Source of the DNA: Lentisphaerae bacterium GWF2_50_93
GTDB taxonomy: Bacteria > Verrucomicrobiota > Lentisphaeria > Victivallales > GWF2-50-93
Reading direction: 5' to 3'
DNA: 64,000 bases
NCBI GenBank assembly: GCA_001804815.1
Contig: MHBI01000010.1
Coordinates: 85,300 to 149,299 of the forward strand
A model generated the notes under the pieces. The model saw only the letters and a list, made by a program, of their open reading frames with translations. It had not been told where the DNA came from and did not search any database. This document shows, in pieces, positions 44,754 through 52,796 of this stretch. How positions within the stretch are numbered: the stretch's first letter is position 1; each line of letters begins with the position of its first letter. The translations under genes and the position numbers were made by a program.

Positions 44754-45629
44754 ATGAACATAGAAATCCTCACGTCCAATTGGACCGAGCACGAACTTCT
44801 TGATTCGGGGAACCGGAGGAAGATGGAACGATTCGGGAACCATGTCCTGGTCAGAAGCGAACCAAAGGCCTGGTGGAAACCGTCCCTTTCCGAGGACGAA
44901 TGGAAAAAAGCCGACGCCACATACGATGATTCCGGCAGATGGACCATCGGGAACCGCAACCCCTCCCGCGAATGGCTGATGAAATACGGGAAAATAACTT
45001 TCCAGTCGCGTCTGACAGACATGTCGAAGCACGTGGGGATATTTCCTGAACAGTCGCCCCACTGGGACTGGATAATCAAGAAGATAACCGAGTCCGGAAG
45101 GAAGGATGTAAAGATGCTAAATCTTTTCGGATATACCGGAGCTGCGACTCTCGCAGCCGCTTCATGCGGTTCGGGAGTGACGCATGTGGACGCCTCCAAG
45201 CCGTCGGTGTCCTGGGCAAGGAAGAACCAGGAGCTGTCAAAGATGGAATCTGCGCCCGTCAGGTGGATCATAGACGACGCGGTGAAGTTTGTAAGGCGCG
45301 AAATCCGCAGGGAAAGCAGATATGATGCCGTCGTGCTGGATCCGCCGTCGTTCGGACGCGGTCCCGACGGGGAGATCTGGAAGGCCGAGGAGTCGATTGC
45401 TGAATTCATGGATCTGTGCAGGCAGGTACTGACTGACAAACCGCTTTTCATTATTCTCACCATGTACAATCTTGAAGCTTCTTCGATAATGCTCGGGAAC
45501 ATTGTAAAGGACACGATGAAACAGAATGCCGGGACAGTGAGTTTCGGTGAGCTGGCATTGAAGGAGAAATCTTCGGGAAGACTTCTGCCGATGTCGATCT
45601 ATTCGAGATGGGAGAAATTTTCATCCTGA
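44754..45629 (+). CDS. SAM-dependent methyltransferase, RlmI/RlmK-like
   Basis: A 291-residue class I methyltransferase. The SAM loop MLNLFGYTGAATLAAASCG is near 105-123, an acidic residue follows in VTHVDASKPSVSWA, and the LDPPSFGRG motif (about residues 199-207) is of the N/D-P-P-S/F kind used by base methylases. The C-terminus resembles the rRNA cytosine-5 or guanine-N2 methylases of the RlmI/RlmL group, but no PUA domain is present. The ATG at 44754 has GGAG 11 bases upstream and is preferred to one 17 codons earlier. Target not determinable. Confidence 0.82.
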   Translation: MNIEILTSNWTEHELLDSGNRRKMERFGNHVLVRSEPKAWWKPSLSEDEWKKADATYDDSGRWTIGNRNPSREWLMKYGKITFQSRLTDMSKHVGIFPEQSPHWDWIIKKITESGRKDVKMLNLFGYTGAATLAAASCGSGVTHVDASKPSVSWARKNQELSKMESAPVRWIIDDAVKFVRREIRRESRYDAVVLDPPSFGRGPDGEIWKAEESIAEFMDLCRQVLTDKPLFIILTMYNLEASSIMLGNIVKDTMKQNAGTVSFGELALKEKSSGRLLPMSIYSRWEKFSS

Positions 45630-45635
45630 AAATTT

Positions 45636-46559
45636 CTAATTGTCGTCGGTTCCCAGGAGAGCATCGAATTCATCGGCCCCCTGCGGAGGTCTGGGAAGAG
45701 TCTTGAGCCTTGAGAGCAGTTCCTCGACCGATGCATCCATCGCAGGAATCCCGCTTTTCCTGACGATCCTGGCCGATTTCACATTTCCGGCGGAGTCGAT
45801 CGCAATATGGATAGTGACAGTTGGTTTCTGGTTCTTGACATCCGCCTTGGAAGGCTGCTGCCACATGTCGTACAGGAAGACCGTCACCTGATCATAATAA
45901 CTTGCCGCCACATTTCCTGCGGCACTTGGTGTGCCGACGCCGCCGGGCAGTCCTACTCCTGTGTTGGTGCTTGTGATCTTGCACTGGTTCTGGATACTCT
46001 TAAGTTTATCGGCCAAGGAGGTCGCGTTGATCCTGGGTGTCGGAGGCTTCCCTTTGACAACCTTGGATGAGGGGATAATTTCACTCGGTTTCTTAGGTTT
46101 CCATTCCTTGGGAGGATCTTTCGGCGGTTCCTTGTCAGGGGGTTTGACCACTGGCTTAGTCTTGGTTTCGGCAGGGATCTTGATCTTTGGTTCAGGCGGG
46201 ACAGGAGGTTCGGGTACAGGTTTTTTAGGAATTTTGACAGGTGGTTCCGGAATGGCCTCTTCCTCGGTCTGGGGTTCATCTTTCTTGGTATTTTTTGGTT
46301 CATCCTTCGGCTGTTCGGGAGGTTTTCCAGGGGGTTCTTTCAGCTTGCTGATATCCTGAGTGAGGACGATGTTCACCTGCATAGGAAGCGGTTTCTTGTC
46401 ATAGAACTTCTCCCAGAGCGCGAATATCAGGAACGGGCCTGCGATGAAAAGGACATGGAAGACCACGACAGTGAAGAATACCGTCCTCGCCCGCTCTTTG
46501 TCCACGAGGGTGTCTTCTTCCTTGTAGAACTCGCTCAGATTGTAGATTTTGTCGGTCAT
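45636..46559 (-). CDS. TonB/TolA-like energy transducer
   Basis: A 307-residue inner-membrane-anchored periplasmic protein. A cytoplasmic N-terminus, one membrane helix (about residues 27-49, VFFTVVVFHVLFIAGPFLIFALW), then a Pro/Lys/Glu-rich stalk (about 78-190, many KPPxxP and PEPPV units) and a C-terminal TonB-type domain (VTIHIAIDSAGNVKSARIVRKSGIPAMDASVEELLSRL). It couples the proton-motive force, through the ExbB/ExbD-like pair upstream, to an outer-membrane task. The start at 46559 follows GGAAGA. Third gene of the cluster, after a 145-bp gap containing a palindrome. Confidence 0.85.
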   Translation of the reverse strand: MTDKIYNLSEFYKEEDTLVDKERARTVFFTVVVFHVLFIAGPFLIFALWEKFYDKKPLPMQVNIVLTQDISKLKEPPGKPPEQPKDEPKNTKKDEPQTEEEAIPEPPVKIPKKPVPEPPVPPEPKIKIPAETKTKPVVKPPDKEPPKDPPKEWKPKKPSEIIPSSKVVKGKPPTPRINATSLADKLKSIQNQCKITSTNTGVGLPGGVGTPSAAGNVAASYYDQVTVFLYDMWQQPSKADVKNQKPTVTIHIAIDSAGNVKSARIVRKSGIPAMDASVEELLSRLKTLPRPPQGADEFDALLGTDDN

Positions 46560-46614
46560 TTTAATTCTTCCAAGTCGTCGGTCGCCGGTAGCAGTTAGTG
46601 TCCGGGCATTCTTG

Positions 46615-46691
46615 AAGTAGGTACGCCCTTTAGGGTGTACCATTCTTAAATTCATTAAATTCATGGGACAGGCTAAAGCCCGTCCCTACTT
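46615..46691. repeat. two-hairpin intergenic palindrome
   Basis: AAGTAGG, then GTACGCCC/AGGGTGTAC, an AT-rich link, GGGACAGGC-TAAA-GCCCGTCCC, and CCCTACTT. It separates the TonB-like gene from the ExbD-like gene. Close relatives lie at 50433 and 51485. Confidence 0.75.
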
Positions 46692-46704
46692 GAACACATC
46701 AATC

Positions 46705-47112
46705 CTACTTTTCCGACTCGGTCACGAGCCCCACGGTCAATATTCCTGCCGCCCTGACAGCCTTCATTACTTCCATGACTTCATTATATTGACGAGTGCC
46801 ATCGGCCCTTATTAGGACGGTAACCTTGGGATTGAGCTTTCTGACGGTATCCAGTTTCTCTGCAAGTACTTTAGCGCTAACGTTTTCCTTGTTGAAAACA
46901 ATTTGCCCTTTTTTATTCAGGCTTATGACCTTGGTATTGTCTTCCGGGATCTTGTCGGCATTCATCTTCGGCGGGGATACATCGATGCTGTATTCAAGCA
47001 GCGGGGCGGTGATCATGAAGATGATGAGCAGCACCAGGACCAGGTCGACCATGGGGGTCATGTTGATCTGGTTGACCATTTCAAGCTGGGATCTTTTACC
47101 TCGGACTGGCAT
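46705..47112 (-). CDS. exbD: ExbD/TolR family protein
   Basis: A 135-residue biopolymer-transport protein. One membrane helix at residues about 20-40 carries the essential Asp (NMTPMVDLVLVLLIIFMITAPLLEY, Asp23), and a periplasmic domain follows (NKKGQIVFNKENVSAKVLAEKL, VTVLIRADGTRQYNEVMEVMKAVRAAGI). It forms the stator of the proton-driven motor with the ExbB/TolQ protein encoded 14 bases upstream. Confidence 0.9.
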   Translation of the reverse strand: MPVRGKRSQLEMVNQINMTPMVDLVLVLLIIFMITAPLLEYSIDVSPPKMNADKIPEDNTKVISLNKKGQIVFNKENVSAKVLAEKLDTVRKLNPKVTVLIRADGTRQYNEVMEVMKAVRAAGILTVGLVTESEK

Positions 47113-47126
47113 CCTGGAAATCCTCT

Positions 47127-47861
47127 TTATTCGTATTGTTCGAGTTTGACCTTCGCCATGAACTCCTCGACGAAGTTGTCCATGCTGACAGTTATCCTTC
47201 TAATCGTGACCGTGATGAGGTTGTATCCTATGAGGGACGGTATGGCGACGAGAAGTCCGACGATCGTGGTTATAAGCGCACCGCTGACGCCGGGTGCAAG
47301 GGCCGACATGTCGGCTCTTCCTTGAACAGCAAGGGCGGCGAAAGCCATGGTGATTCCCCAGACTGTTCCGAAAAGGCCGAAGAAGGGGCTTGCGCTGACG
47401 GCGGTAGCAAGGATGCCGAGTTTGTCCTCCATGAGGAGGATCTGGTCGGATACTGCCCTGTCCAGAGTGCTTCTGAGGGTTTCTATCTGTGCAGTAGTGA
47501 GTTTCCTTGTAGGATGCTTGGAGGAGCCGTAGAACTCGGCGAACTCCGGCGGCATCTCATAGAAGTTCAGAAGGTCTTCCGCACCCTTGATGTAGACCCT
47601 GGTCACAGGGCTCTTGACCTGTTCGGCTTTTTTCCACAGTGCAAGCGGATATTTCTTGTCCCTGAAAAGATATATGAAAAGCATGGAGGCTTTCTTGGCC
47701 TTGTAGAGCGCGATGCCTTTTTCAATCATGATCGTCCAGGTTATTATCGATCCCAGGAAGAGGAGCCAGACGACGGCTTTTCCCATAATGTCGCAGTGCT
47801 GGTAGGCATAATAGATGCCCGAACCCGAGGTCATGGTAACTGTAATAACATCATTCTGCAT
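47127..47861 (-). CDS. exbB: MotA/TolQ/ExbB proton channel protein
   Basis: A 244-residue inner membrane protein with three membrane helices. The first is near 29-48 (AVVWLLFLGSIITWTIMIEKG). The paired C-terminal helices carry the family signature (LGILATAVSASPFFGLFGTVWGITMAFAALA and ALAPGVSGALITTIVGLLVAIPSLIGYN). GGAG lies upstream of the ATG. First gene of the three-gene energy-transduction operon; TolQ and ExbB cannot be told apart by sequence here, and no Pal or TolB follows. Confidence 0.9.
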   Translation of the reverse strand: MQNDVITVTMTSGSGIYYAYQHCDIMGKAVVWLLFLGSIITWTIMIEKGIALYKAKKASMLFIYLFRDKKYPLALWKKAEQVKSPVTRVYIKGAEDLLNFYEMPPEFAEFYGSSKHPTRKLTTAQIETLRSTLDRAVSDQILLMEDKLGILATAVSASPFFGLFGTVWGITMAFAALAVQGRADMSALAPGVSGALITTIVGLLVAIPSLIGYNLITVTIRRITVSMDNFVEEFMAKVKLEQYE

Positions 47862-48090
47862 ACGTGCTTTCTCCAGATAAGTTTGATTGGAATCAAGTCA
47901 AAGGCAGCTTCGAAAAACCAGCTTCGGGCGCGTTGCGGAAGATTATTGAGAATTCAAAAATAATTTCCCGTTAATTTACTTTTGCGCGCCATATGCTAAT
48001 TTCTAGGGGTTGCCTAAGGATAAAATAACGTAACTAATACATTTTTCAGCATAAAAAACAATGCCACAGGAAATTTTAAGGAGAATTTAG

Positions 48091-49095
48091 ATGAAGAAAA
48101 ACGAACAGATTGTTCTAGGTTTTGACATAGGAGGAACAAAGATCGCCGCCGCCCTCGGAACCGGTGACGGAAAGATCATCGGCTCAAAAAGAATCAAAAG
48201 CGAACATCGCGCGCCTGAGGACGTCCTCAATGAAATGGTTGCGACGGGAAATGAACTCCTGGGCGAAGGCGGATACAAGCATTCCGATCTCACGGCTATT
48301 GGCATAGGCGCCCCCGGTCCCATGGACATTCCCAAAGGGACCATGTCCCCGTGCAACATGAAGAAGTGGGTCAATGTGCCTGTCAGGGATCACATGGCGA
48401 CAAAGATGGGGGTGAAAACATATTTCGACAACGACGCGAACGCCGGCGTACTGGCCGAGTGGTTCTTTGGAGCCGGAAAAGGTTGCAAGCATCTGATCTA
48501 CCTCACCATGAGCACTGGCATCGGAGGAGGAATAATCGCCAACGGCCATCTGATCCAGGGAGCTTCCTACACTGCCGGAGAAATGGGGCACATAGTCCTC
48601 GATCCGAAGGGACCTGTCTGCAACTGCGGGCTCAGGGGCTGTTATGAAGCGTTCTGCGGCGGAAGGGCGATCGCGCAGAGGATGCAGAAGGAAATTGCCG
48701 GACAGCCCAACCATCCGATAGTTGCATATGTAGGCGGAAAAGTTGATAGACTCGGTTATCCCGCGCTGATCGAGGCTGTCAAGGACGAAAATGGATACGC
48801 CCTCGACCTCTGGGATGAAATATGCCTGAGGAACGCCCAGGCGATAGGAATCTTTGCAAACACCTTCAATCCTGAAATGATAGTGCTGGGCACGATCGCG
48901 TGCCACGCCGGACCACTCCTTCTTGATCCCATACACAAGCATCTTCCGCAGTTCTGCTGGAAGGAAATGATCCATGCGATGAAGATCGGCACGACCTCGC
49001 TTGGAAGCCAGATGGGCGAATATTCCGGGATCTGCGTCGCGCTCAACGGACTCTTCGAAGAAGGCAAATGGCAGCTGCCCTGGGAAAAGAAATAA
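48091..49095 (+). CDS. ROK family protein, sugar kinase
   Basis: A 334-residue ROK kinase, different from the one at 29333. The nucleotide loop VLGFDIGGTKIAAALG opens it, FDNDANAGVLAEWFFGAG has the catalytic Asp near 114, and MSTGIGGGIIANGHLIQGASYTAGEMGHIVL follows. The zinc motif is CNCGLRGCYEAFCGG. No DNA-binding domain, so it is an enzyme. AAGGAG is well placed. It is likely a glucokinase-type or N-acyl-hexosamine kinase. It is divergent from the ExbB operon and convergent with the next gene, with a palindrome between them. Confidence 0.88.
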   Translation: MKKNEQIVLGFDIGGTKIAAALGTGDGKIIGSKRIKSEHRAPEDVLNEMVATGNELLGEGGYKHSDLTAIGIGAPGPMDIPKGTMSPCNMKKWVNVPVRDHMATKMGVKTYFDNDANAGVLAEWFFGAGKGCKHLIYLTMSTGIGGGIIANGHLIQGASYTAGEMGHIVLDPKGPVCNCGLRGCYEAFCGGRAIAQRMQKEIAGQPNHPIVAYVGGKVDRLGYPALIEAVKDENGYALDLWDEICLRNAQAIGIFANTFNPEMIVLGTIACHAGPLLLDPIHKHLPQFCWKEMIHAMKIGTTSLGSQMGEYSGICVALNGLFEEGKWQLPWEKK

Positions 49096-49099
49096 ATTC

Positions 49100-49166
49100 A
49101 AGGTAGGGACGACTCGCCGAGTCGTCCATTTCTGGTACGGCGGTTTCGGCGAAACCGCCCTACCTT
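49100..49166. repeat. complete two-hairpin palindrome (best example of the family)
   Basis: AAGGTAGGG opens and CCCTACCTT closes, perfectly complementary. Inside are GACGACTC-GCC-GAGTCGTC and GGCGGTTTC-GGC-GAAACCGCC. As RNA or cruciform DNA this is a three-way junction. It lies between two convergent stop codons and may serve as a bidirectional terminator. Confidence 0.85.
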
Positions 49167-49169
49167 AAT

Positions 49170-50354
49170 TCATTCCAGGAAAGATTCCTTCCACGGCAGT
49201 CCGTGCTTCTTCAGCTTCACCATGAAGGGTTCGGGATCGAATTCCTCCATGTTGTGGACTCCGGGTTTCTTCCAGGCACCTGTGACCATCAGCATGGCCC
49301 CGATCATCGCGGGAACGCCGGTGGTGTATGAGATCGCCTGGGATCCGACTTCCCTATAGCATTTCTGGTGATCGCACACGTTGTATATGAAATATTTCAA
49401 TTTCCTGCCGTCTTTCCCGATGCCGCTTATATGGCATCCGATGCAGGTCTTTCCCTTTGTAAGCGGACCAAGGGATGCCGGATCCGGCAGTATAGATTTT
49501 AAAAATTGAAGAGGAACAATCTTCATCCCCTTATACTCAACCTCGTCGATCCTAGTCATTCCTACATCCTGAAGGGCCTTCAAGTGCAGCAGATAGCTGT
49601 CGGAGAAAGTCATCCAGAACCTGGCCTTCTTCAGGGATTTGAAGTTCTTCACGAGCGATTCAAGCTCCTCATGGTACATCAGATAAATCTTCTTCGGCCC
49701 GATGCCCGATGGGAAGTCATATGTACGCGAAACTGACAGAGGCTCGACATATTTGATTTTACCGTTCTCATAATAGCGTCCTTTGCCGGTGACTTCACGG
49801 ATATTGATCTCAGGATTGAAATTGGTAGCAAAAGGCTTGCCGTGATTACCGGCGTTGCAGTCGATTATGTCAAGCTCGTCCATCCTGCTGAAATGCTTCT
49901 TCTGCGCCCAGGCCGTAAATACATTCGTGACGCCGGGATCGAATCCGCTTCCTAGCAGGGCCATTATTCCGCGCTTCCTGAACTTCTCCCCGTAAACCCA
50001 CTGCCACTTATAGCAGAAGTCTGGATTGCCGGGGGATTCATAGTTTGCAGTATCGAGATAGTCGACACCGGTTTCCAGGCATGCATCCATTATGTGGAGA
50101 TCCTGGTAAGGGAGGGCGACATTTATGATCACGTCGGGCTTGAACTTCCTGATCAGCTTCACCAGCCGGGGGACATTGTCGGCGTCGACTTCGGCGGTCT
50201 CAATCTTCCTTTTGATCTGCGAGGCTATCTTCCTGCATTTGTCAATCCCCCTGCTCGCCAGGCATATGTCCGTGAAGACTTCAGGAACCTGCGCGCACTT
50301 GTGGGCGACGACCTGCCCCACTCCGCCAGCACCGATTATAAGCACCCTTGACAT
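49170..50354 (-). CDS. carboxynorspermidine dehydrogenase (saccharopine dehydrogenase family)
   Basis: A 394-residue NADPH enzyme. The Rossmann loop VLIIGAGGVGQVVAHKC is at 4-20. The GSGFDPGVTNVFTAWA and NAGNHGKPFATNFNPEINIREVTG boxes are characteristic of carboxynorspermidine synthase/dehydrogenase, and the C-terminus has TTGVPAMIGAMLMVTGAWKKPGVHNMEEFDP. It condenses aspartate semialdehyde with diaminopropane or putrescine to carboxy(nor)spermidine, a polyamine route. The decarboxylase partner is not in the window. Saccharopine dehydrogenase is the less likely alternative. Confidence 0.88.
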   Translation of the reverse strand: MSRVLIIGAGGVGQVVAHKCAQVPEVFTDICLASRGIDKCRKIASQIKRKIETAEVDADNVPRLVKLIRKFKPDVIINVALPYQDLHIMDACLETGVDYLDTANYESPGNPDFCYKWQWVYGEKFRKRGIMALLGSGFDPGVTNVFTAWAQKKHFSRMDELDIIDCNAGNHGKPFATNFNPEINIREVTGKGRYYENGKIKYVEPLSVSRTYDFPSGIGPKKIYLMYHEELESLVKNFKSLKKARFWMTFSDSYLLHLKALQDVGMTRIDEVEYKGMKIVPLQFLKSILPDPASLGPLTKGKTCIGCHISGIGKDGRKLKYFIYNVCDHQKCYREVGSQAISYTTGVPAMIGAMLMVTGAWKKPGVHNMEEFDPEPFMVKLKKHGLPWKESFLE

Positions 50355-50432
50355 GAAACTGTCCCATTCAATGTAGATTTAACCGCCAATCAAAGCAAAA
50401 TAGAGTTCAATCCAACTATATTCAAGCTGGAA

Positions 50433-50480
50433 AGCAGGTACATGCTTTAGCTTGTACCATTTTTGAATTCACGGGACAGG
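50433..50480. repeat. partial member of the two-hairpin palindrome family
   Basis: GGTACATGC-TTTA-GCTTGTACC (50437-50458) is followed by GGGACAGGC without its partner arm, so the second hairpin is lost. Closely related to 51485 and 46615. Confidence 0.65.
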
Positions 50481-50525
50481 CTTCCGACTCCGCCTTAGAG
50501 CTACTCCAGACACGAGAAGACCAAC

Positions 50526-50945
50526 CTACTTTTGTGAACTTTTTAGTTCGTGCCAGTCTTCAGCTGCAAGACCTCCCACTCTGGAGAATTCTTTCAGGTT
50601 GTTTGTCACAAGGACAAGGGAATTTGAAATTGCATGTGCCGCAATAAGAAGGTCGAACGGGCCAATGCAGTTTCCTCTTCTCTCAAGATCGCTTCTTATC
50701 TTTCCATATATCATGGTGTCTTTTTCCGTTAAAGGGAGAACATTGAAGGGGCTTATGAATTTAGAAAGTGCCATTGCGTTCTTCTCAGGATTTGAACTCT
50801 TAAAAACCCCGTATTGCAGTTCGGCGACGGTAATTGCGGAAATCGCAATCTGCCCAGGAGGAGTTTTTTCAATCCTGTGCAGGACTGGCAAAGAGCGCTG
50901 CCGGATGATGAAGATGCAGATATTGGTATCGAGCATGTATTTCAT
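50526..50945 (-). CDS. vapC: VapC-type PIN-domain toxin
   Basis: A 139-residue PIN-domain ribonuclease. Acidic residues for magnesium are visible in MLDTNICIFII (Asp6), TVAELQYGVFKS (Glu43) and GPFDLLIAAHA (Asp98), with NNLKEFSRV at the end. Such toxins cut tRNA or rRNA. It starts 12 bases after its antitoxin gene and both share one transcript. Confidence 0.92.
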   Translation of the reverse strand: MKYMLDTNICIFIIRQRSLPVLHRIEKTPPGQIAISAITVAELQYGVFKSSNPEKNAMALSKFISPFNVLPLTEKDTMIYGKIRSDLERRGNCIGPFDLLIAAHAISNSLVLVTNNLKEFSRVGGLAAEDWHELKSSQK

Positions 50946-50957
50946 TGCAGGATCTGC

Positions 50958-51188
50958 CTAGAGGGGCTTTCTCTTCTGATGTTTCTCAGGCTGGCTTCTT
51001 TCGCTCATGAAGTCATCGGTGAATTCGGAAAGACTCTCGAAAAGAGAGCTCCAGCGTTTGGCATCAGGCATAAGAAGGACTCCGCCGCCAAAATGCCTTA
51101 CATATACCTTCTTCCCTGAAAACCTGAATCCCCTGGGAAGCCTTATCGCCTGGCTGCCGCCATTCTTGAATATTGTCGCAGTTTCCAT
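50958..51188 (-). CDS. vapB: VapB-type antitoxin
   Basis: A 76-residue protein. The N-terminal swapped-hairpin DNA-binding motif is plain (TATIFKNGGSQAIRLPRGFRFSGKKVYVRHF), as in VapB/AbrB-type antitoxins, and the C-terminal tail is the likely VapC-binding part. GAGGAG lies 6 bases upstream. A perfect 12-bp palindrome lies 27 bases before the start, the expected autoregulation site. Confidence 0.9.
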   Translation of the reverse strand: METATIFKNGGSQAIRLPRGFRFSGKKVYVRHFGGGVLLMPDAKRWSSLFESLSEFTDDFMSERSQPEKHQKRKPL

Positions 51189-51214
51189 GTGATGCTCCTC
51201 TTTTATATATACAG

Positions 51215-51226
51215 TAGTATATACTA
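51215..51226. promoter_or_regulatory. palindrome upstream of vapBC
   Basis: TAGTATATACTA, 12 bp perfect, next to TATATA on the minus strand that could be the -10 box. VapBC complexes bind such inverted repeats over their own promoter. Confidence 0.5.
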
Positions 51227-51246
51227 ATAAAATTTCAAGTGGAATC

Positions 51247-51369
51247 CTATCTACGGGCGGATGACCGTAAAAGATATCCCAGCCAGAAGATCCGGAGAAG
51301 AATTAAAAATGAAAAAACTGACAGGGCAATTGTAAGTTTCCTGTGGTTCCTGAAGAAGTCTGTTTTCAT
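51247..51369 (-). CDS. possible 40-residue single-span membrane protein
   Basis: Reads MKTDFFRNHRKLTIALSVFS, a hydrophobic stretch FLILLRIFWLGYLL, then RSSARR and a stop. This is a basic-hydrophobic-basic layout typical of small membrane proteins, lying between purM and vapB on the same strand. No Shine-Dalgarno sequence is visible, so expression is doubtful. Confidence 0.3.
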   Translation of the reverse strand: MKTDFFRNHRKLTIALSVFSFLILLRIFWLGYLLRSSARR

Positions 51370-51484
51370 GTGGTAATATATAGCGAATACCGCAGAAAGG
51401 AAAGATACAGGCGGGACGCCTGTACTACATTATTGAAAGAAAAGACACAACTGAAGTTGTGAACTCCTACAATCTTGGGTCTGA

Positions 51485-51600
51485 GAGTAGGTACATGCTT
51501 TAGCTTGTACCATTATTTTGGAAGGCCGAGAGACAAAGATGGGACAGGCTAAAGCCCGTCCCTACTTCGGGAATACGCAGACAGGAATGTCCGCGCTACT
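51485..51600. repeat. composite of two palindromic repeat units
   Basis: The first unit is GTAGGTACATGC-TTTA-GCTTGTACC with GGGACAGGC-TAAA-GCCCGTCCC and TACTTC. The second is CGCAGAC-AGGAAT-GTCCGCG (51576-51595), related to the hairpin at 22167. It sits after the purM stop. Confidence 0.75.
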
Positions 51601-51633
51601 TAATTCCTTTATAAAGTTTTCCGCAGGAAAATT

Positions 51634-52674
51634 TTATTCTACGGTGACTTTACGTGAGCCTTTGGTCACTTGTCCGATGACGTCGGCGTTGAAACCTAGG
51701 TCGCGGCAGATCTTGACGGCCTGGGCTGCGGATTTTTCCGGTACGAACCAGACCATTCCTATTCCCATGTTGAAGACCCTGTAGGCTTCTTCGTGGGCGA
51801 TGTTCCCTTCCTCGACCATGAGGGAGAAGATGGGAAGGACAGGAAGGATCTTGCTGTTGAAGACGACGTTCACATTCTGGGGCAGGATCCGCGGGACGTT
51901 GTCATAGAGTCCGCCGCCTGTGATATGTGCAATTCCATCGAGGGGCAGTTTCTTGTCTATGGCCTTCTTGATCGCCGGCCAGTAGGAGATGTGCGGCTTG
52001 AGGAGGGCTTCGCCGATTGTGCAGCCGAGTTCCTTGAGTTCAGTATCGATAGAATATCCGCACTGCTGGAAGAGCACGCGCCTTGCGAGGCTGAATCCGT
52101 TCGTATGGAGTCCGTTGGAACCGAGTCCGATGGCGACATGTCCTGGCTTGATTTTCTTTCCGGTGATCAGCTTCTTCTCTTCGACCACTCCCGTGATTAC
52201 GCCGACCAGATCGAAATCATCGCCGTACATTCCGGGCATTTCGGCGGTTTCACCTCCGAGAAGGGCGCAGCCGGCCTCCTGGCAGGCGTCGGCTATGCCG
52301 GAAAGCACTTCCTTGTAGAGGGGCCCCTTGAGCTTTCCAATTCCGATGTAATCCATGAAATAGAGGGGTTCGGCTCCCTGTACCGCGATGTCGTTGACGC
52401 AGTGGTTCACGATGTCGTATCCGACTGAATAGAACTGGTCCATCATCATGGCGATCATGAGCTTTGTACCGACGCCGTCGATGCTGGATACGAGAATAGG
52501 ATCCTTGTATTTCCTGAGATTGAGCTTGAAGAGTCCGCCGAAGCCGCCGATGGGGGCGATCATTTCAGGACGGCGCGCCTTTGAAAGTTTCTTTTTCAGC
52601 TTGCCGAGAAGTTCGCCGGCAAGATCGATGTCGACACCGGCTTCCTTGTAGGAATTGCTTCTGATTCTGTTCAT
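51634..52674 (-). CDS. purM: phosphoribosylformylglycinamidine cyclo-ligase
   Basis: A 346-residue enzyme (AIR synthetase) of purine synthesis that closes the imidazole ring with ATP. Recognisable PurM blocks are YKEAGVDIDLAGELLGKLKK at the start, DPILVSSIDGVGTKLMIA near 58-75, HCVNDIAVQGAEPLYFMDYI, LLGGETAEMPGMY near 139-151, and HITGGGLYDNVPRILP near 245. AGGA is well spaced upstream. It stands without other pur genes. Confidence 0.95.
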   Translation of the reverse strand: MNRIRSNSYKEAGVDIDLAGELLGKLKKKLSKARRPEMIAPIGGFGGLFKLNLRKYKDPILVSSIDGVGTKLMIAMMMDQFYSVGYDIVNHCVNDIAVQGAEPLYFMDYIGIGKLKGPLYKEVLSGIADACQEAGCALLGGETAEMPGMYGDDFDLVGVITGVVEEKKLITGKKIKPGHVAIGLGSNGLHTNGFSLARRVLFQQCGYSIDTELKELGCTIGEALLKPHISYWPAIKKAIDKKLPLDGIAHITGGGLYDNVPRILPQNVNVVFNSKILPVLPIFSLMVEEGNIAHEEAYRVFNMGIGMVWFVPEKSAAQAVKICRDLGFNADVIGQVTKGSRKVTVE

Positions 52675-52796
52675 GTATATTTCCTGAATTTAAATCTCCG
52701 GAAGATAAATCCTACAGAGACAGTTAATTTTCATATTGATATTATGGAGCCTATAATAATACTGCAAATTAAAAAATCTAAATAAGAAGCGACTTT

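Noticed and set aside
45931..46359. 142-codon Gly/Ser-rich frame opposite the TonB-like gene
   Set aside because: Antisense of the Pro/Lys-rich stalk; repetitive composition is a by-product of the stalk codons.
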